Shown: one piece after another, positions 46,340 to 58,700 of the stretch | Numbering within the stretch: the stretch's first letter is position 1 | How the letters are laid out: each line of letters opens with the position of its first letter | DNA from: Wyeomyia smithii | Taxonomy: Eukaryota > Arthropoda > Insecta > Diptera > Culicidae | DNA length: 64,000 nt | Direction of reading: 5' to 3' | Assembly (NCBI RefSeq): GCF_029784165.1 | Contig: NC_073695.1 | Span: 100,133,306-100,197,305 of the forward strand | The notes under the pieces: generated by a model | Database searches by the model: none | Told to the model about the DNA's origin: nothing | Seen by the model: the letters and a program-made list of their open reading frames with translations, nothing else | Translations under genes and position numbers: made by a program

Positions 46340-47530
46340 TATTCGACCATCGGTGATTTGGCGCGATCTTGCTCAGCAAAAAGTTACATCCGGAGAGAAA
46401 AAAAGTAACACACTACTGACGCGGGGACAACGCCTGAATTTTTACAACGAAATCAGTCAACACAGTATGTAGTGTAATGGAAGAGGAAGACGAAAATCTA
46501 ATATCAAAAGGCAAGTGTGAATTTGTCCCCAACAGTGCTCGGATGGTGTTTCGATGGTTAACGAGGGGCACGGACGGACGACGGCAAACGTAAAGTCGAA
46601 TCAAGAGCTTGAGATTTTGTGAAGTGGAGTGCAATGCAATGATGCTGAGAGCAATCACAGTCTGATCCTGCTGGAGTGTAATGCCGTTTAAGTTGACAGC
46701 GAATTGGATTCGTGTTTGTGGAATGGAGTCGTGTCTGTGTTTGTGTTTACCGCCTTAAGACAGCGTATGAAATTGGAACCGATCCAACTTTGTCATTCGG
46801 TAATAAAAAATAATGTTAGTTCAGTAAAGCAAGTCACCTACTTTTGAACCCTAGTATTGCATTGTTTCTTCTTGGAGAAGCTATTGTTTATTGATTGTAT
46901 ATAGGGTATTGGACTAATTCGACATCGGTTTTCGTCGGCAAGTTTTACATTAAACTACTGTAGAAAACCAACTCAAGATAGCCGCTGCTGAAGCAGTCGG
47001 CTACTCGATATATTCGTAATGAAAAATATAAAATCATCCCAAATGAATAACATCTCTAAAATAGATTTCATCAGTAAAATACATGTAGTCAATAGAAATG
47101 GTGCAACCAGAAGTATCTTAGTGGACATCCGCTAAAATTTTGATCAACATTGTTGTTACGTTTTGGTCCAATTTCAACAACTTTCTCAGTTTCCGTGAGT
47201 TCTGAAATATGTTCCCTGAAATGAAAGTCTAAACTTTTTTTGATATAAACAATATGTACCTTATTACAATGTGGGCTTGCAACTTCGTGTAATTCATTAA
47301 TAAGTAGAACCCAAAAATATTTCAAACTAGTTATTTCCTCCAGTGTAGATAATATCTACCTATATCAAATTTAATATTTTCTTTTGCGAAATTGCAAATA
47401 TGAGTGGAGTGAGTGTTGGGTAAGATTTTCTATCTTAGATTCGTTTCTTTTTATCAAAAGTAGCTAGTGGCTCTTTTACCATACCAACTCTACTCAGTAA
47501 TTTCAAAAATATTTTCAGCTTATTTTTAGT
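46340..47530. other. No gene recognised
   Basis: The block 46380-46780 is richer in GC and not repeated in this window, so it could be host UTR. The rest is AT-rich with no signal. Confidence 0.35.
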
Positions 47531-47537
47531 TTATTAG

Positions 47538-48600
47538 TTTACTGTCAACTACTTCCAAAGTGTTTGAGAAGTTAATCGAATCCCAGATATATTCCTTTGT
47601 AAACAGAATGAATGTTCTCTATTGCTTTTAATCTGGATTTCGCCACCAGCATAGTATTCAGACTGCGCTCTTGAAAGTGCATGATGATATAGCAAAAACA
47701 ATTGATAAAAATGGTGTTAGTATCTTGCTCCTTATTGACTTTGCCATGGCATTCAATCGTGTCGTGCGGAGCACTAGTTGGTAAATTGATATCACTCTAT
47801 GATTTTTCCAGTTCAGCTGAAAATCTTATGAATAATTATCTAAGTAATAGAAGTCAAGTAGTGTTCTGCAATGGTGTTCTGTCAACATTTCAACCAATTT
47901 TATCAGGAGTTCCACAAGGATCAGTTCTTGGACCCCTAATTTTCTCTCTTTTCATAAACGATTTTTCAAGTGTGCTCGATTACTGCTCTATACATCTTTT
48001 TGCTGATGATGTCCAGATTTATGTCCGTGCTAATAATAATTTAGCATTACCCATCATAGGAAACAGACTGAATCACGATCTTCGCGAAGTGATGCTTTGG
48101 TCACAAAGGAACCTACTACCAATGAATCCCAGTAAAACTAAAGCTATGTTAATTACAAAACAAAATGTTCCTCCATGTCCTCCACCTATTTTTATTGACA
48201 GCGTTGCTGTTACATTTGTAAGTTGCGTGAATAACTTAGAAATTATCTTTAAAAACAAGCCAGTTGTCGTAGGTTCGTGTCTCGGCTCGGGAGAGACTGT
48301 TGGTGTCAGTAGAATCGTACCGCCAGCCCCGCAATTGTCCTGTACGCTAAACAGTCGGCCGCGGGCTCTGTGTATTAATAAACAGAAGGCTTTGCTTTGC
48401 TAATCTTTCAAAATAACCTAGAATGGAATGCACACATTAATAGTCAATGCGCAAAAATTTACGGTTCATTGAAACGACTTGATTTGACGACTAAACATTA
48501 CGATACACAAATCAAAATTAAACTTTTTAAAGCATTGCTTTTATCCCACTTCACGTATTATATATTTACTCCAACGAACAGTGTGGTTTAGAAGCCCATT
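47538..48600 (+). pseudogene. CR1/Jockey-like reverse transcriptase fragment, split by a SINE
   Basis: The translated pieces are TSKVFEKLIESQIYSF, SGFRHQHSIQTALLKVHDDI, the palm motif LLIDFAMAF, GVPQGSVLGPLIFSLFINDF and LFADDVQIYVR (catalytic FADD). After the SINE (48256-48402) the thumb resumes with QNNLEWNAHINSQCAKIYGS. The sequence either side of the SINE is continuous in frame. The 5' part (endonuclease) and 3' end are missing, and stops and a frameshift are present upstream of 47702. Confidence 0.85.
48256..48402 (+). mobile_element. Short SINE inserted in a reverse transcriptase
   Basis: It is bounded by ATCTTTAAAA (from 48245) and ATCTTTCAAAA (48403-48413), an imperfect TSD. The body carries a B box-like GGTTCGTGTCTCGG and ends with GCTTTGCTTTGCT. 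A second copy of the body lies at 49545-49670. Confidence 0.72.
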
Positions 48601-49544
48601 TTGACGCGCTTAATTGATAACTCCACGTAGGTTGGATGTAAAATTATTATGTCTTTAAAATTGATAGGTATGATCCTCTGCATCTTTTAGTGCTATGAGA
48701 TTTGTGATTAATTTCCCTAAAAGGGAATGCAAAATCTATTTTTTTGTTTCATGTCTTTTGTAAAGTTATAGGTAAAACCAATACGACCAATTTTGCCGAA
48801 GACACGAAATTCGTATCTTTTACTCAAATTGACTTAGAGAGGTTTTATCAAAAAACAAAAACCTGTCAAAATACATTTTTCAATGGAACATATTTATTTT
48901 CTATTTTCTAGGCCTTCACTATGTTCTACAGATTTGTTAGTAGCATCAATATACACAATTGTCTGGGCCCGGCGCTGGTATTGCCTTATAGAAAGATTAA
49001 GGTCACCAGTTTTTACACATTTAGGATGAATGTTAGTCCCAAGCATCATCCCTTGGTTCTCTGTCTAAATACAGCTGATCTGGCAATAACGGAGTAGCAT
49101 TCGCAGGCGGTCAATCATGCTCAATATACACAATTGTCTGGGGGATAGTATATTCGTATTGTTTAAAAACTATGAGTTATGAACTATTTTTTTATTTTTT
49201 TGTCATATTTCAAATATCTGTATCTTTCCAAGAAGCAGATAGATGCAGATTCGGTAACCAGCATATGAAAGTACAACAATAGAGCTTTCAACCGCTGGTA
49301 GTTTCTCTAGTACACGACTTTCTGCTGATGAGTTATGTTCATAACAAAAAACCTCGTTTTTACTTTCTTTATTGATTTAACCAGGTAAAAAACTAATATT
49401 GTAAACTAAGATACCTCGTGATAAGTTCGTACCTATGGTAACCATCCCACCAAGCGTGGTTTAGGTATTTCAGAACATGGAAATTGCATATGCTTGTTTT
49501 TGATTGAGGCTGCTTTACCCTATGCTATTTTCATGTTAATTAGA
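48601..49544. other. No gene recognised
   Basis: AT-rich. GCCGAAGACACGAAATT near 48798 resembles a phrase found around 51490, 53350 and 61740, so parts are probably old repeat. TACACAATTGTCTGGG occurs twice (48951 and 49125). Confidence 0.35.
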
Positions 49545-49670
49545 CTGTTAGTGTCAGTAGGATCGTAGCGCTAGCCCTGCAATTGCCCTGTACAGTTGGC
49601 TGCGAAGTCTGTGTGTCGAGTTCCGAAACGGAATGTAGCACCTAGGCTTTGCTTTAGCTTTGCTTTAAGT
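49545..49670 (+). mobile_element. Second copy of the short SINE body
   Basis: GACTGTTAGTGTCAGTAGGA, GCCCTGCAATTGCCCTGTAC and a GGCTTTGCTTTAGCTTTGCT end match 48290-48402. The B-box region is absent or diverged. No TSD seen. Confidence 0.6.
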
Positions 49671-49789
49671 GGTTAGAAGTGCGAAGTATTACCCGTTTTG
49701 TATGCATGAGCTCCCTAAAAAATTCGAATTCAATGATCTGACTAAAATTCGAATTCAATGGTCGGACTTCGGCATCTCAAAAATGAAGA

Positions 49790-50075
49790 TTGTTGTTTTT
49801 ATTCGATTTCTGAGGTAGAGTGAATATTTTTATGAATACCGTTCCAAATTTTCAACCATTTTTCAAGGTCCTCCTGATTCAAAATAAAAAAATATCATCT
49901 ACGTATCTTCACCAACGATGCAGTGAAAAATCTTTTACATTTAGCTTACTCTCCAAGTTTGCCAAAAGAGCTCGCACAGAAAAGGTGAAAGAAGATTCCC
50001 CATAGGCGCTCCTTTTGTTTGTTTGTAGAATTTTCCTCGAAATGAAAAAAAGTCATCTTCCATACAAACTCAATT
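49790..50075 (-). pseudogene. Penelope-like reverse transcriptase fragment
   Basis: On the minus strand from about 50060 the sequence reads FRGKFYKQTKGAPMGNLLSP, FLCELF and, after a short frame change, RYVDD-type IFFILNQEDLEK-like residues. The QxKGxPMGxxLSP motif followed by a VDD-type catalytic motif is typical of Penelope-like elements, not of LINE or LTR reverse transcriptases. Only the palm core survives. Confidence 0.65.
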
Positions 50076-50215
50076 TAACTTCATATCTTTGATAGAGGAA
50101 CCAAAGATGTGAAGTTAACTAGAAGGATTTTTTTTTTTTTTTTTTTGTTAATTCTGGGAACTCAACTGGGAACTCATTGGCCAGTATTGAATGAAGGGAG
50201 TGGTACCATGAGGCT

Positions 50216-50455
50216 CAGTGGCGTCGGGTCCACCTGTGCAACATGTGCACTGCACAGGTACCGTATTCCCTAATATACGAACATATGGAATTGTCGAAAT
50301 ATCATAACCTATAAAAGTGGGTAAGCATACGAGCGAAAGCCCTTCAATTCATAGCACCAAACACTTTGGTTTGATTTTCTTCTTTCATTCAAGGAAAAAG
50401 AACTTAAATAAATGTTTAGTGCAAATGTGACGAAATGAACCACGCGACGCCTCTG
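50216..50455. mobile_element. 240-bp hAT MITE
   Basis: The ends CAGTGGCGTCGGGTCC and, read inward, CAGAGGCGTCGCGTGG are inverted. The exact 8-bp TSD ATGAGGCT flanks them (50208-50215, 50456-50463). It shares the TIR with the insertion at 10880-19622. Confidence 0.88.
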
Positions 50456-50463
50456 ATGAGGCT

Positions 50464-52017
50464 ACTGAATTTAATTTAAATTTTATACTATTCTTTATCT
50501 ATTGCGATTCCTTTATTTTGATGTGAAAAAGACGAGTTATTTTCACATCATGGCTTTTAGGTGTCATCTATCACTTTACACATCATGCAGAAACAAATTT
50601 CAACTCCGTCGTAGAGTCCTCTCTAGTGCTTAGCTGAACTTAAGCTTGCCAACCGCACATTTTGTAATTATTTTCAGGTAGTAATAGATCCGAGCTAGTG
50701 AGGCTGCGCAGAGAACCACGTAAGATGGCTGTTTAAGATTAGTTTACCATATAAATGTACAACAATTCAGTAGCTTCCGTTTTTGTATAGATCGATAACG
50801 ACACCGCACACACTGTTTACAAAGCTGCAAACACGTGTTCAAAATTATTTTGACCCAGAAATTATTCTCTATTTTATGGGGGCTACAATTTTGTGATTAA
50901 TCCACCTAAAATTGAGAAACGAACTTTACTTTTTTTATTTATGCATACAAGAATTCAATTTGCTCGGCATAGTTGAAGCACAATCTATAAGAAACATTTT
51001 TTTGAAAGATAACATATTTCTATTTGCCTATTTTAATTAACTTTCGTGGATTTTTCTATAGATAACCACTTAAAATGTGTTTTTTTAGCATAACATTGAG
51101 TAGTGATTTACTACAATTTTTTAATGATCTACAATAGTGTTTGCTATAATAAAACATACAATTTCATCAAAAAAGATTTATTTTTACCTCTCATATTTTT
51201 TTGGCTATTGACGGTTTATTAAAATGATGCACTAATTTACCAACAGACATCTACAAATTCTGCAAATATCTGCAGACTGAACCATTTCTATTTTAATGCA
51301 TAAGTGAATCGTCATTAAATCCAGATATAGGCATTTGTTTCTCCGCTATCTCCTGGGTAAATATCTGTAAGTAAATTATTGCATTATTTTAATAAAAATC
51401 TTCAATAACTTCAATAGGAAATAAAAATAAACTTTTTTCGGTGAACTTGTGATCTCAAAATTCTAACTTTTATAAAATAGAGTATAATTGACAAAACTAC
51501 TTTGCTGAAGACACTACGACTCCAGAATCAATTATTTAGAGTAAAAAGTAATAAGAAATATGTGAGATGAATATAAACTTCTTTCGAAGAAATTATTTGT
51601 TTCGTTATAGCAAAATGTTTAACAATATTGGTTAAACATTGAAAAATTGTAGAAAATTATTATAAAAGTAAAATTGAGAACAATTGATTTTTAGAGGTGA
51701 TTTGTAGAAAACTGCACAAAAGTCCATATGAATAGATAGATAAAAGCATGTTAACTAATAGAACAACTTTATTGAAGACACTTCGGATGTAAAATCAATA
51801 TTTTTGGGACAAAACAATTTCGATCACGTTTTTACAACTTTGGAAACAGTGCGCACCTGTTACGTCCTTCCGGTCGGTTATAGACGAAAGAAAGTATTAC
51901 AATCGCTGTTATCGGAGACCGAGTTTCTCTGCATCTCCAACGACTAGGACAGAAAGAACAGAACATATTGGTCAGCATTATCCATCTTCTATACTTACTA
52001 AAACAAAGGGGAAATGT
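50464..52017. other. No gene recognised; old repeat at 51590-51860
   Basis: AT-rich. The segment 51595-51850 is a diverged copy of about 61555-62080 (ACATTGAAAAATT, TGTAGAAAACT, AAGTCCAT and TGAAGACAC phrases in order). The rest holds no signal. Confidence 0.4.
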
Positions 52018-52578
52018 GCACAAGATAAGTTGGAAAAACTTCAACGGCTAGCCACTCTCTCAATAACGGGGGCAATGAGAAGCACACCCACCAAGGCATT
52101 GGAAGCTCTACTTTTTATGCTTCCACTGCATCAATTCATACAATTAGAAGCCGAAAAGAGAGCCTTACGGATCAAAAGATCAATAAAGTTCTTTGAGGGT
52201 GACTTAACGGGTCTTCGTGGTATTCTAAAAACTATTCGTATCAATCCCCTAGTGATCAACAATGAAGACTAGATGGAGAAAAGATACAATTTTGAAAGAA
52301 GATTTCGAATGTTTGAACCTGAGCGTGGTGTTTGGAAACGCGGTGGTCCTGATCTCAATCAATCATTTTCTATCCAGATGGTTCAAAAATGAACAATCGA
52401 GTGGGAGCAGAAGTAACTGTCTTCCAAGCTGAAGTCAAGCAATACTAGAATGTTCTGAAATATGCCTACGCAGGAAAAACAGACACTCAAATATTTGCAT
52501 GATGTCCGACAGTCAAGCAGCGTTGGAGGCTTTGAAGTCTGCGACATGCACTCAAAACTAGTTTGGGAGTGTGTTCAA
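52018..52578 (+). pseudogene. Old RNase H-bearing non-LTR retrotransposon, left part
   Basis: The thumb-type segment KLQRLATLSITGAMRSTPT and ALEALLFMLPLHQFIQLEAE (52030-52150) is followed in shifting frames by ERGVWKRGGPDLNQ and the RNase H start (PDG at about 52376, SDSQAALEAL near 52505). The frame is then cut at 52578 by the element at 52579. The right part resumes at 59896. It is a different family from the innermost retrotransposon. Confidence 0.78.
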
Positions 52579-54059
52579 TAGGGTGTCCCAAAAAAAATCG
52601 ATGTTGAAAAAGTCAAGGTGCTCAGCCCTAAATTGAAAGATAATGTTATTTGTAGCATTTTTGTAGAACATTTCGACTTTCTAAAAAATTGTGTTCAGGT
52701 TGCCCAAACGGGATTTTTGAAAAAATGACTTTTTCAAGCTACAAACCCAATTTTTGCACTTTTTTCAAATCTGTTCGATTCCTAAATTTTTCCATATATT
52801 TTTTTATTTTTGTGGGGTTGTTTATGAATATTTTGCATGGTTCAGTTCAGCATTGCATTCAGGTTTTTGACTCCCAGAGCTCATTAAACATCACGAAAAA
52901 AATATTTTTTCTAATAATTTTTAGACAAAGCCCTTCAAAACACAAATAAAAAAATTTTTTGATCAAGAACCTAAACTTTTACTGCAAAGCGTGATTCACG
53001 ACGAAAATTTACATGAAAAAAGATACTTGATATCTTATCGGGGAGCTGAGATATTGGCACTTTTCTATGTGATGGAAAACTATGCATTTAAACAAATATG
53101 TTAAATAACTGTTTTATTTTGGGAGATAAAAAATAATAATCTTCAGTAAACAAATACAATTTTTGATGGCTGATAACTTAGTAGAAGGTTTAAAAATTCG
53201 GAAGAATCTGCGAAAAAAGTTAGAACGAAAATTGTGATATTTAGTGCCTTGTAATAGAAAACTTAATGTTGCTCGTTATACGTATAAGATAGAAACATGA
53301 AGTCTTCGGTAAAGTTTCTTGTTTTAAGATAAACTAAAACTTTGTCGAAGACACCTTGCGTCTATCTTATTGTGATTAAAGAGTAAATTTTTTATCTCAC
53401 TCATTGGTGGATTGATCACCCATCTTTCTACAAAAAAGAAGCATTTTGGATCATTTTTCATGTAGATTTTCGTCCTGAATCCCGCTTTGCAGTAAAAATT
53501 TTAGTTCTTGTTCAAAAAAAATATTTATGTGTTTTGAAGGGTTTTATCTGAAAATTATTAGAAAAATTCACTTTTTTGTGATGTTCAATGGGCTCTGTGC
53601 GTCAAATAATTGAATGCGATGCTGAACCAAACCATGCAAAATATTCAAAAACAACCCCACAAAAGTCAAAAATAACAATACACGAGTTATTGACGGGTGT
53701 TTTTTTGTCGATTAGTTCTTGTGCTGCGCGATAACAATAGCCTGTTATATATCGGCAGAAACATCTGCACACTGGTAGGGGCAGGCTACCCCGCCAGTGA
53801 TTCGATACGCAGCTGATATATCAGCAAGAATAATTCTCCCGCACCGCTGTTACCCCGCTAGCAGCACGGACCATCATACGATCGAGCGAGTGGAAGTCAA
53901 CTACAAGTGGCATCTACAAGGTCGCGTGTAGGACACGGCCACTGCGTCTCAACACGAAGCTGGATCGTCATTGTTTGTTCTGCGGAGACGCTCGATTAAT
54001 TCTACTATCAGCCGTGAGGTCGTGACTTAGACGTTCGGTGACGTATTACCTTTAGAATT

Positions 54060-54205
54060 TTTACTATTATTATCAATATTATTACTATGTTATAATAATA
54101 TTATTAATATTATTATTGATATTATTATTGTTATTATTAAAATTATTACTATAATTATTATTATTATTATTATTACTATTGTTATTAGAATTAGTATTAC
54201 TATCT
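54060..54205 (+). repeat. (ATT)n-rich tract in the retrotransposon 5' UTR
   Basis: An imperfect trinucleotide tract, mostly ATT with interruptions, lies about 130 bp upstream of the ORF1 start. Confidence 0.9.
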
Positions 54206-54329
54206 TTTTTTTATTTGATCCATTGTAGATTGAAAAATTGTTTTTAAAATTTAACATCAACTTCTTGACCCCCCCCCCATATTCGAATATTTATCGTTTG
54301 TGTGCGGTAGAGCGTAACGCTCCCGCAAA

Positions 54330-55721
54330 ATGGACGACATGCAGGTGCAACTTTTCCTGGAGGTGGAAACAAACGGGGTAGAAATTGAAATTTCTCCCAT
54401 CAGCTCACCCCAACCTTCCCCTGTGCCCTCCCCTTTGCCAAGTCCTGTACCAAGAGTACCGGAAGTACGGGTAAAAGCTTACCCAGATGCCGCTGGCGGT
54501 CCCTACGTTGTTTTTTTCCGGCCCATAAAGAAGCCATTGAATATTATTCAAATTGGCAAAGACCTGGCAAAACATTTTTCGGCCGTAACCGAGATTACGA
54601 AGGTGAGGCCGAACAAACTGCGAGTTGTCGTGAGTAGCTTGAAGCAAGCAAACGAAATTGCTGGCTACGAGCTCTTCACGAGAGAGTATCGCGTGTACAT
54701 CCCTGCCAAGGATGTAGAAATCGACGGTGTGGTTACCGAGGGGAATCTCACTGGCGATGACATTTTGCGTCATGGAGTTGGCTGTTTTAAAAACCCCTTG
54801 ATGCAAAGTGTAAAGATACTGGATTGCAAGCAATTGCATTCAGTATCCATCGAAGAAGGGAAGAAGAAATTCCTCCCTTCGGATTCCTTCCGAGTAACAT
54901 TCGCCGGATCCGCGCTGCCGAACTACGTCCGCTTGGACAGGGTTCGTCTACCTGTACGCCTGTTCGTACCGCGGGTCATGCATTGCCAAAACTGTAAGCA
55001 GTTAGGTCACACAGCCACCTACTGCTGCAACAAGGCACGCTGTAGCAAGTGCGGAGGCAATCATGCTGAGAACGCTTGCAGTGGGGATACTGAAAAGTGT
55101 CTTTATTGCGAGGGAACTCGGCATGACCTTCCGGCATGTCCCGCGTACAAACAGCGCGAGGAAAAAATTAAGCGTTCCCTTAAGGAACGATCAAAGCGCT
55201 CTTTTGCAGAAATGCTTAAGAGGGCTGAGCCACCCTCGACAGGAAACATCTTTTCCTTTTTGCCAACCGATGAGGGTACATCTGACGATCCCGTCGAAGG
55301 GTGTTCCTATGCCTTGCCAGAGGGATCTAGGAAGAGGAGAATGCTCAACTCTCCTAATCTTTCTCGTAAAGGTCGTAAGATAACCCCTAGTGGAATGACC
55401 AATAAGACAACACAAAAAGGAAGCGGTGAAGAAAAACCGAAGCAAGTACCCCCCGGTTTTAATTTCAAATCAAACCAGGAGTACCCACCGCTTCCTGGGG
55501 CACCAAAAACCCCTCGTGCACCCATTTCTCGATCAGAAGACATAAAAGAAACAGGGTTCATAAAATTCTCTGATATTGTGGACTGGATATTTAAAACATT
55601 CAACATACCAGATCCCCTTCAAAACATTCTTCTTGCCCTTCTCCCAACAGTGAAAACCTTTTTGAAGCAACTCACAGCAACTTGGCCCCTCATTTCAGCT
55701 ATCGTATCTTTCGATAACTAA
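54330..55721 (+). CDS. Retrotransposon ORF1 (Gag-like RNA-binding protein)
   Basis: An intact frame of 463 codons. After a Pro/Ser-rich stretch (residues 22-45) there is an RNA-recognition-like region (55-130), then three zinc knuckles: C219-C222-H227-C232, C238-C241-H245-C250 (CX2CX3HX4C) and C257-C260-H265-C270. A basic, Lys-rich segment follows (273-360) and a hydrophobic C-terminus. Such proteins coat the element RNA and form the ribonucleoprotein used in target-primed reverse transcription. It ends TAA four bases before the ORF2 frame, and both are presumably on one transcript. The start ATG (CAAAATGG) is a good match to the eukaryotic context. Confidence 0.92.
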   Translation: MDDMQVQLFLEVETNGVEIEISPISSPQPSPVPSPLPSPVPRVPEVRVKAYPDAAGGPYVVFFRPIKKPLNIIQIGKDLAKHFSAVTEITKVRPNKLRVVVSSLKQANEIAGYELFTREYRVYIPAKDVEIDGVVTEGNLTGDDILRHGVGCFKNPLMQSVKILDCKQLHSVSIEEGKKKFLPSDSFRVTFAGSALPNYVRLDRVRLPVRLFVPRVMHCQNCKQLGHTATYCCNKARCSKCGGNHAENACSGDTEKCLYCEGTRHDLPACPAYKQREEKIKRSLKERSKRSFAEMLKRAEPPSTGNIFSFLPTDEGTSDDPVEGCSYALPEGSRKRRMLNSPNLSRKGRKITPSGMTNKTTQKGSGEEKPKQVPPGFNFKSNQEYPPLPGAPKTPRAPISRSEDIKETGFIKFSDIVDWIFKTFNIPDPLQNILLALLPTVKTFLKQLTATWPLISAIVSFDN

Positions 55722-55725
55722 TACG

Positions 55726-58700
55726 TTGAAAGAGGTTAGGAATTTTGTCACTGTGTTACAGTGGAACTGCAGAAGTATCATCCCCAAATTTGATTTATTT
55801 TCACATTTGATAAACACATACAATTGTGATGCGTTCGCGCTTTGTGAAACTTTTCTCAATTCAAATGACCAACTTAATTTCCACGATTTTAACATCATTC
55901 GTCGAGATCGAGACTCACACGGTGGAGGGGTACTTTTAGGGATCAAAAAGTGCTATTCTTTTTTCAGAATCGACCTCCCCTCGATCTCGAATATTGAAGT
56001 TGTTGCCATTCAAACGAATATGAATGGAAAAGACCTTTGCCTTGTTTCGTTATATATTCCCCCATCCGCGCGGATTGAACAGAAGCAACTCCTTGATATA
56101 GCAGAATTGCTTCCCGCACCTTTTTTGATTTTGGGAGATTTTAACTCTCACTGTTCGCTATGGGGGTCGCTGTACGACGACAACCGATCTTCTTTAATTT
56201 GTAACTTGATCGACGACTTCAATATGACACTTTTGAATACTGGGGAAGCGACACGTGTACCTAATCCTCCAGCACGTGAAAGCGTGCTTGACCTATCCCT
56301 CTGCTCGACATCACTTGCGTTAGATTGCCAGTGGAAAGTAATCAACGATCCCCACGGTAGTGATCATCTTCCAATCGTTATATCAATTGCTAATGGTTCA
56401 ACTCCCCCGAACCCAATCAATATTTCCTACGACCTTACACGTAATATTGATTGGAAGCGTTATGAGTCTATTACAGCGGAATCTATCGAGACTCACGAGG
56501 AACTTCCTCCGGAGGAAGAATACGCGTTCTTAGCTGGCTTGATAATCGACGCCGCGACGCAAGCTCAGACGAAACCGATACCCGGGGTAACGATTAGACA
56601 ACGCCCTCCCAACAAATGGTGGGACAAAGAGTGCTCTGAGCTGTACGCGCGAAGGTCCGCGGCGTATAAGGACTAAACGCGGGTACTGGCGGCGGTTCGT
56701 AAACGCGTTGTCGAGGGAAGCAGCGATGAGCACTCTTTGGGATACCGCCAGGCGCATGTGGAACCGTGACGTTTCGAATGAGAGTGAGGAGTATTCAGAT
56801 CGCTGGATACTCGATTTTGCCAAAAAGGTCTGTCCGGATTCTGTACCGGAACAGAAAACCTTTCGCGACGCGTTTATAGTAACTACGGAAGAGCCTCCAT
56901 TTTCGATGTTGGAATTTTCAATGGCTCTCCTGTCGTGCAACAATAAGGCTCCAGTTAGATAGAATAAAATTCAACCTGTTGAAGAATCTACCCGACTCTG
57001 CAAAAAGACGCTTGTTGGACTTGTTTAACAAGTTTCTTGAGCTAAATATTGTTCCGCATGACTGGAGGGAGGTAAAAGTCATTGCTATTCGGAAACCCGG
57101 GAAACCTGCCTCTGATCACAATTCATATAGGCTGATTGCGATGCTCTCTTGCCTCCGGAAATTGATGGAGAAAATGATCCTCTTACGGTTAGACAAATGG
57201 GTCGAAACAAACGGTTTACTTTCAGATACTCAATTTGGCTTTCGCCGGGGCAAAGGGACGAACGATTGCCTAGCGTTGCTTTCTACTGAAATTCAACTCG
57301 CATTTGCTCGAAAAGAGCAAATGGCTTCTGCGTTCTTGGATATTAAGGGGGCTTTTGACTCTGTCTCTGTAGAAGTTTTAAGCGCGAAACTTCATTCGCA
57401 GGGACTTTCACTAAATCTGGATAACTTTTTGCTCAATTTGTTGTCAGAAAAGCATATGTATTTCTCACATGGCGATTCGACAACTTCCCGAATTAGTTAC
57501 ATGGGCCTTCCCCAGGGCTCATGTTTAAGTCCTCTCTTATATAATTTTTACGTCAATGACATCGATGAATGTCTTGCAAATTCATGCACGCTAAGGCAAC
57601 TTGCAGACGATAGCGTTGTATCCATTACTGGTAGCGAGGCTTGCGATCTGCAAGGACCATTGCAAGATACCTTAGACAATTTGTCTGAATGGGCTCTTAA
57701 GCTGGGTATCGAATTCTCTCCGGAGAAAACTGAGTTGGTCGTTTTTTCTAGGAAGCATAACCCAGCTCAGCTGCAGCTCCTACTAACGGGTAAAACGATC
57801 TCTCAGGTTTTAGTCGCTAAATATCTCGGGGTCTGGTTCGACTCTAAATGCACCTGGGCTTGTCATATTAGGTATCTGACACGAAAATGCCAACAGAGGA
57901 TTAATTTTCTTCGTACGATTACCGGAACCTGGAGGGGAGCCCACCCAGGAGACCTTCTAAGGCTTTACCAAACAACGATATTGTCAGTTCTTGAGTACGG
58001 CTGTTTCTGCTTTCGCTCCGCCGCGAACACGCACATTATAAAATTAGAGAGAATACAATATCGTTGTTTGCGTATTGCCTTGGGTTGCATGCAGTCGACC
58101 CATACGATGAGTCTTGAAGTGTTAGCGGGTATTCTTCCGTTGAAACATCGTTTTTGGAATCTCTCTTACCGGTTGCTAATTCGATGCACAGTTATGAACC
58201 CATTAGTAATTGAAAATTTCGAGAGGTTGGTCGACCTTCAATCTCAATCCAGATTTATGACTTTATATTTTGACTATATGGCTCAAGATATTAATCCTTC
58301 TTCATACGATTCCTCCAATGTCGCACTTTTAGATACTTCTAATAATGCTATATTCTTCGACACCACCATGAAACAAGACATTTCTGGTATCCCGGATCAA
58401 TTGCGACCCCAAGAGATCCCTAAGATTTTTTCGAATAAGTTTAAACATGTTAGTTATGATAAAAGGTTTTACACTGACGGATCTAATCTAGATGAGTCCA
58501 CTGGCTTCGGTGTTTTCCACGAAAATTTTACCGCCTCCTACAAACTCGATGCTCCTGCTTCCGTGTACGTCGCAGAACTTGCTGCTATTCAGTACTCTCT
58601 TGGAATCATCGAAACCCTACCCACAGACCACTACTTCGTCTTCACAGATAGTCTCAGTGCCATTGAGGCTCTGCGATCGATGAAGCCTGTGAAGCACACC

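Noticed and set aside
52689..52949. 86-codon hydrophobic frame
   Set aside because: It lies in the AT-rich arm of the long-TIR MITE; the composition explains it.
54405..54839. Long minus-strand frames opposite ORF1 and ORF2 of the retrotransposon
   Set aside because: They are shadows of the coding frames on the + strand; no domain is seen.
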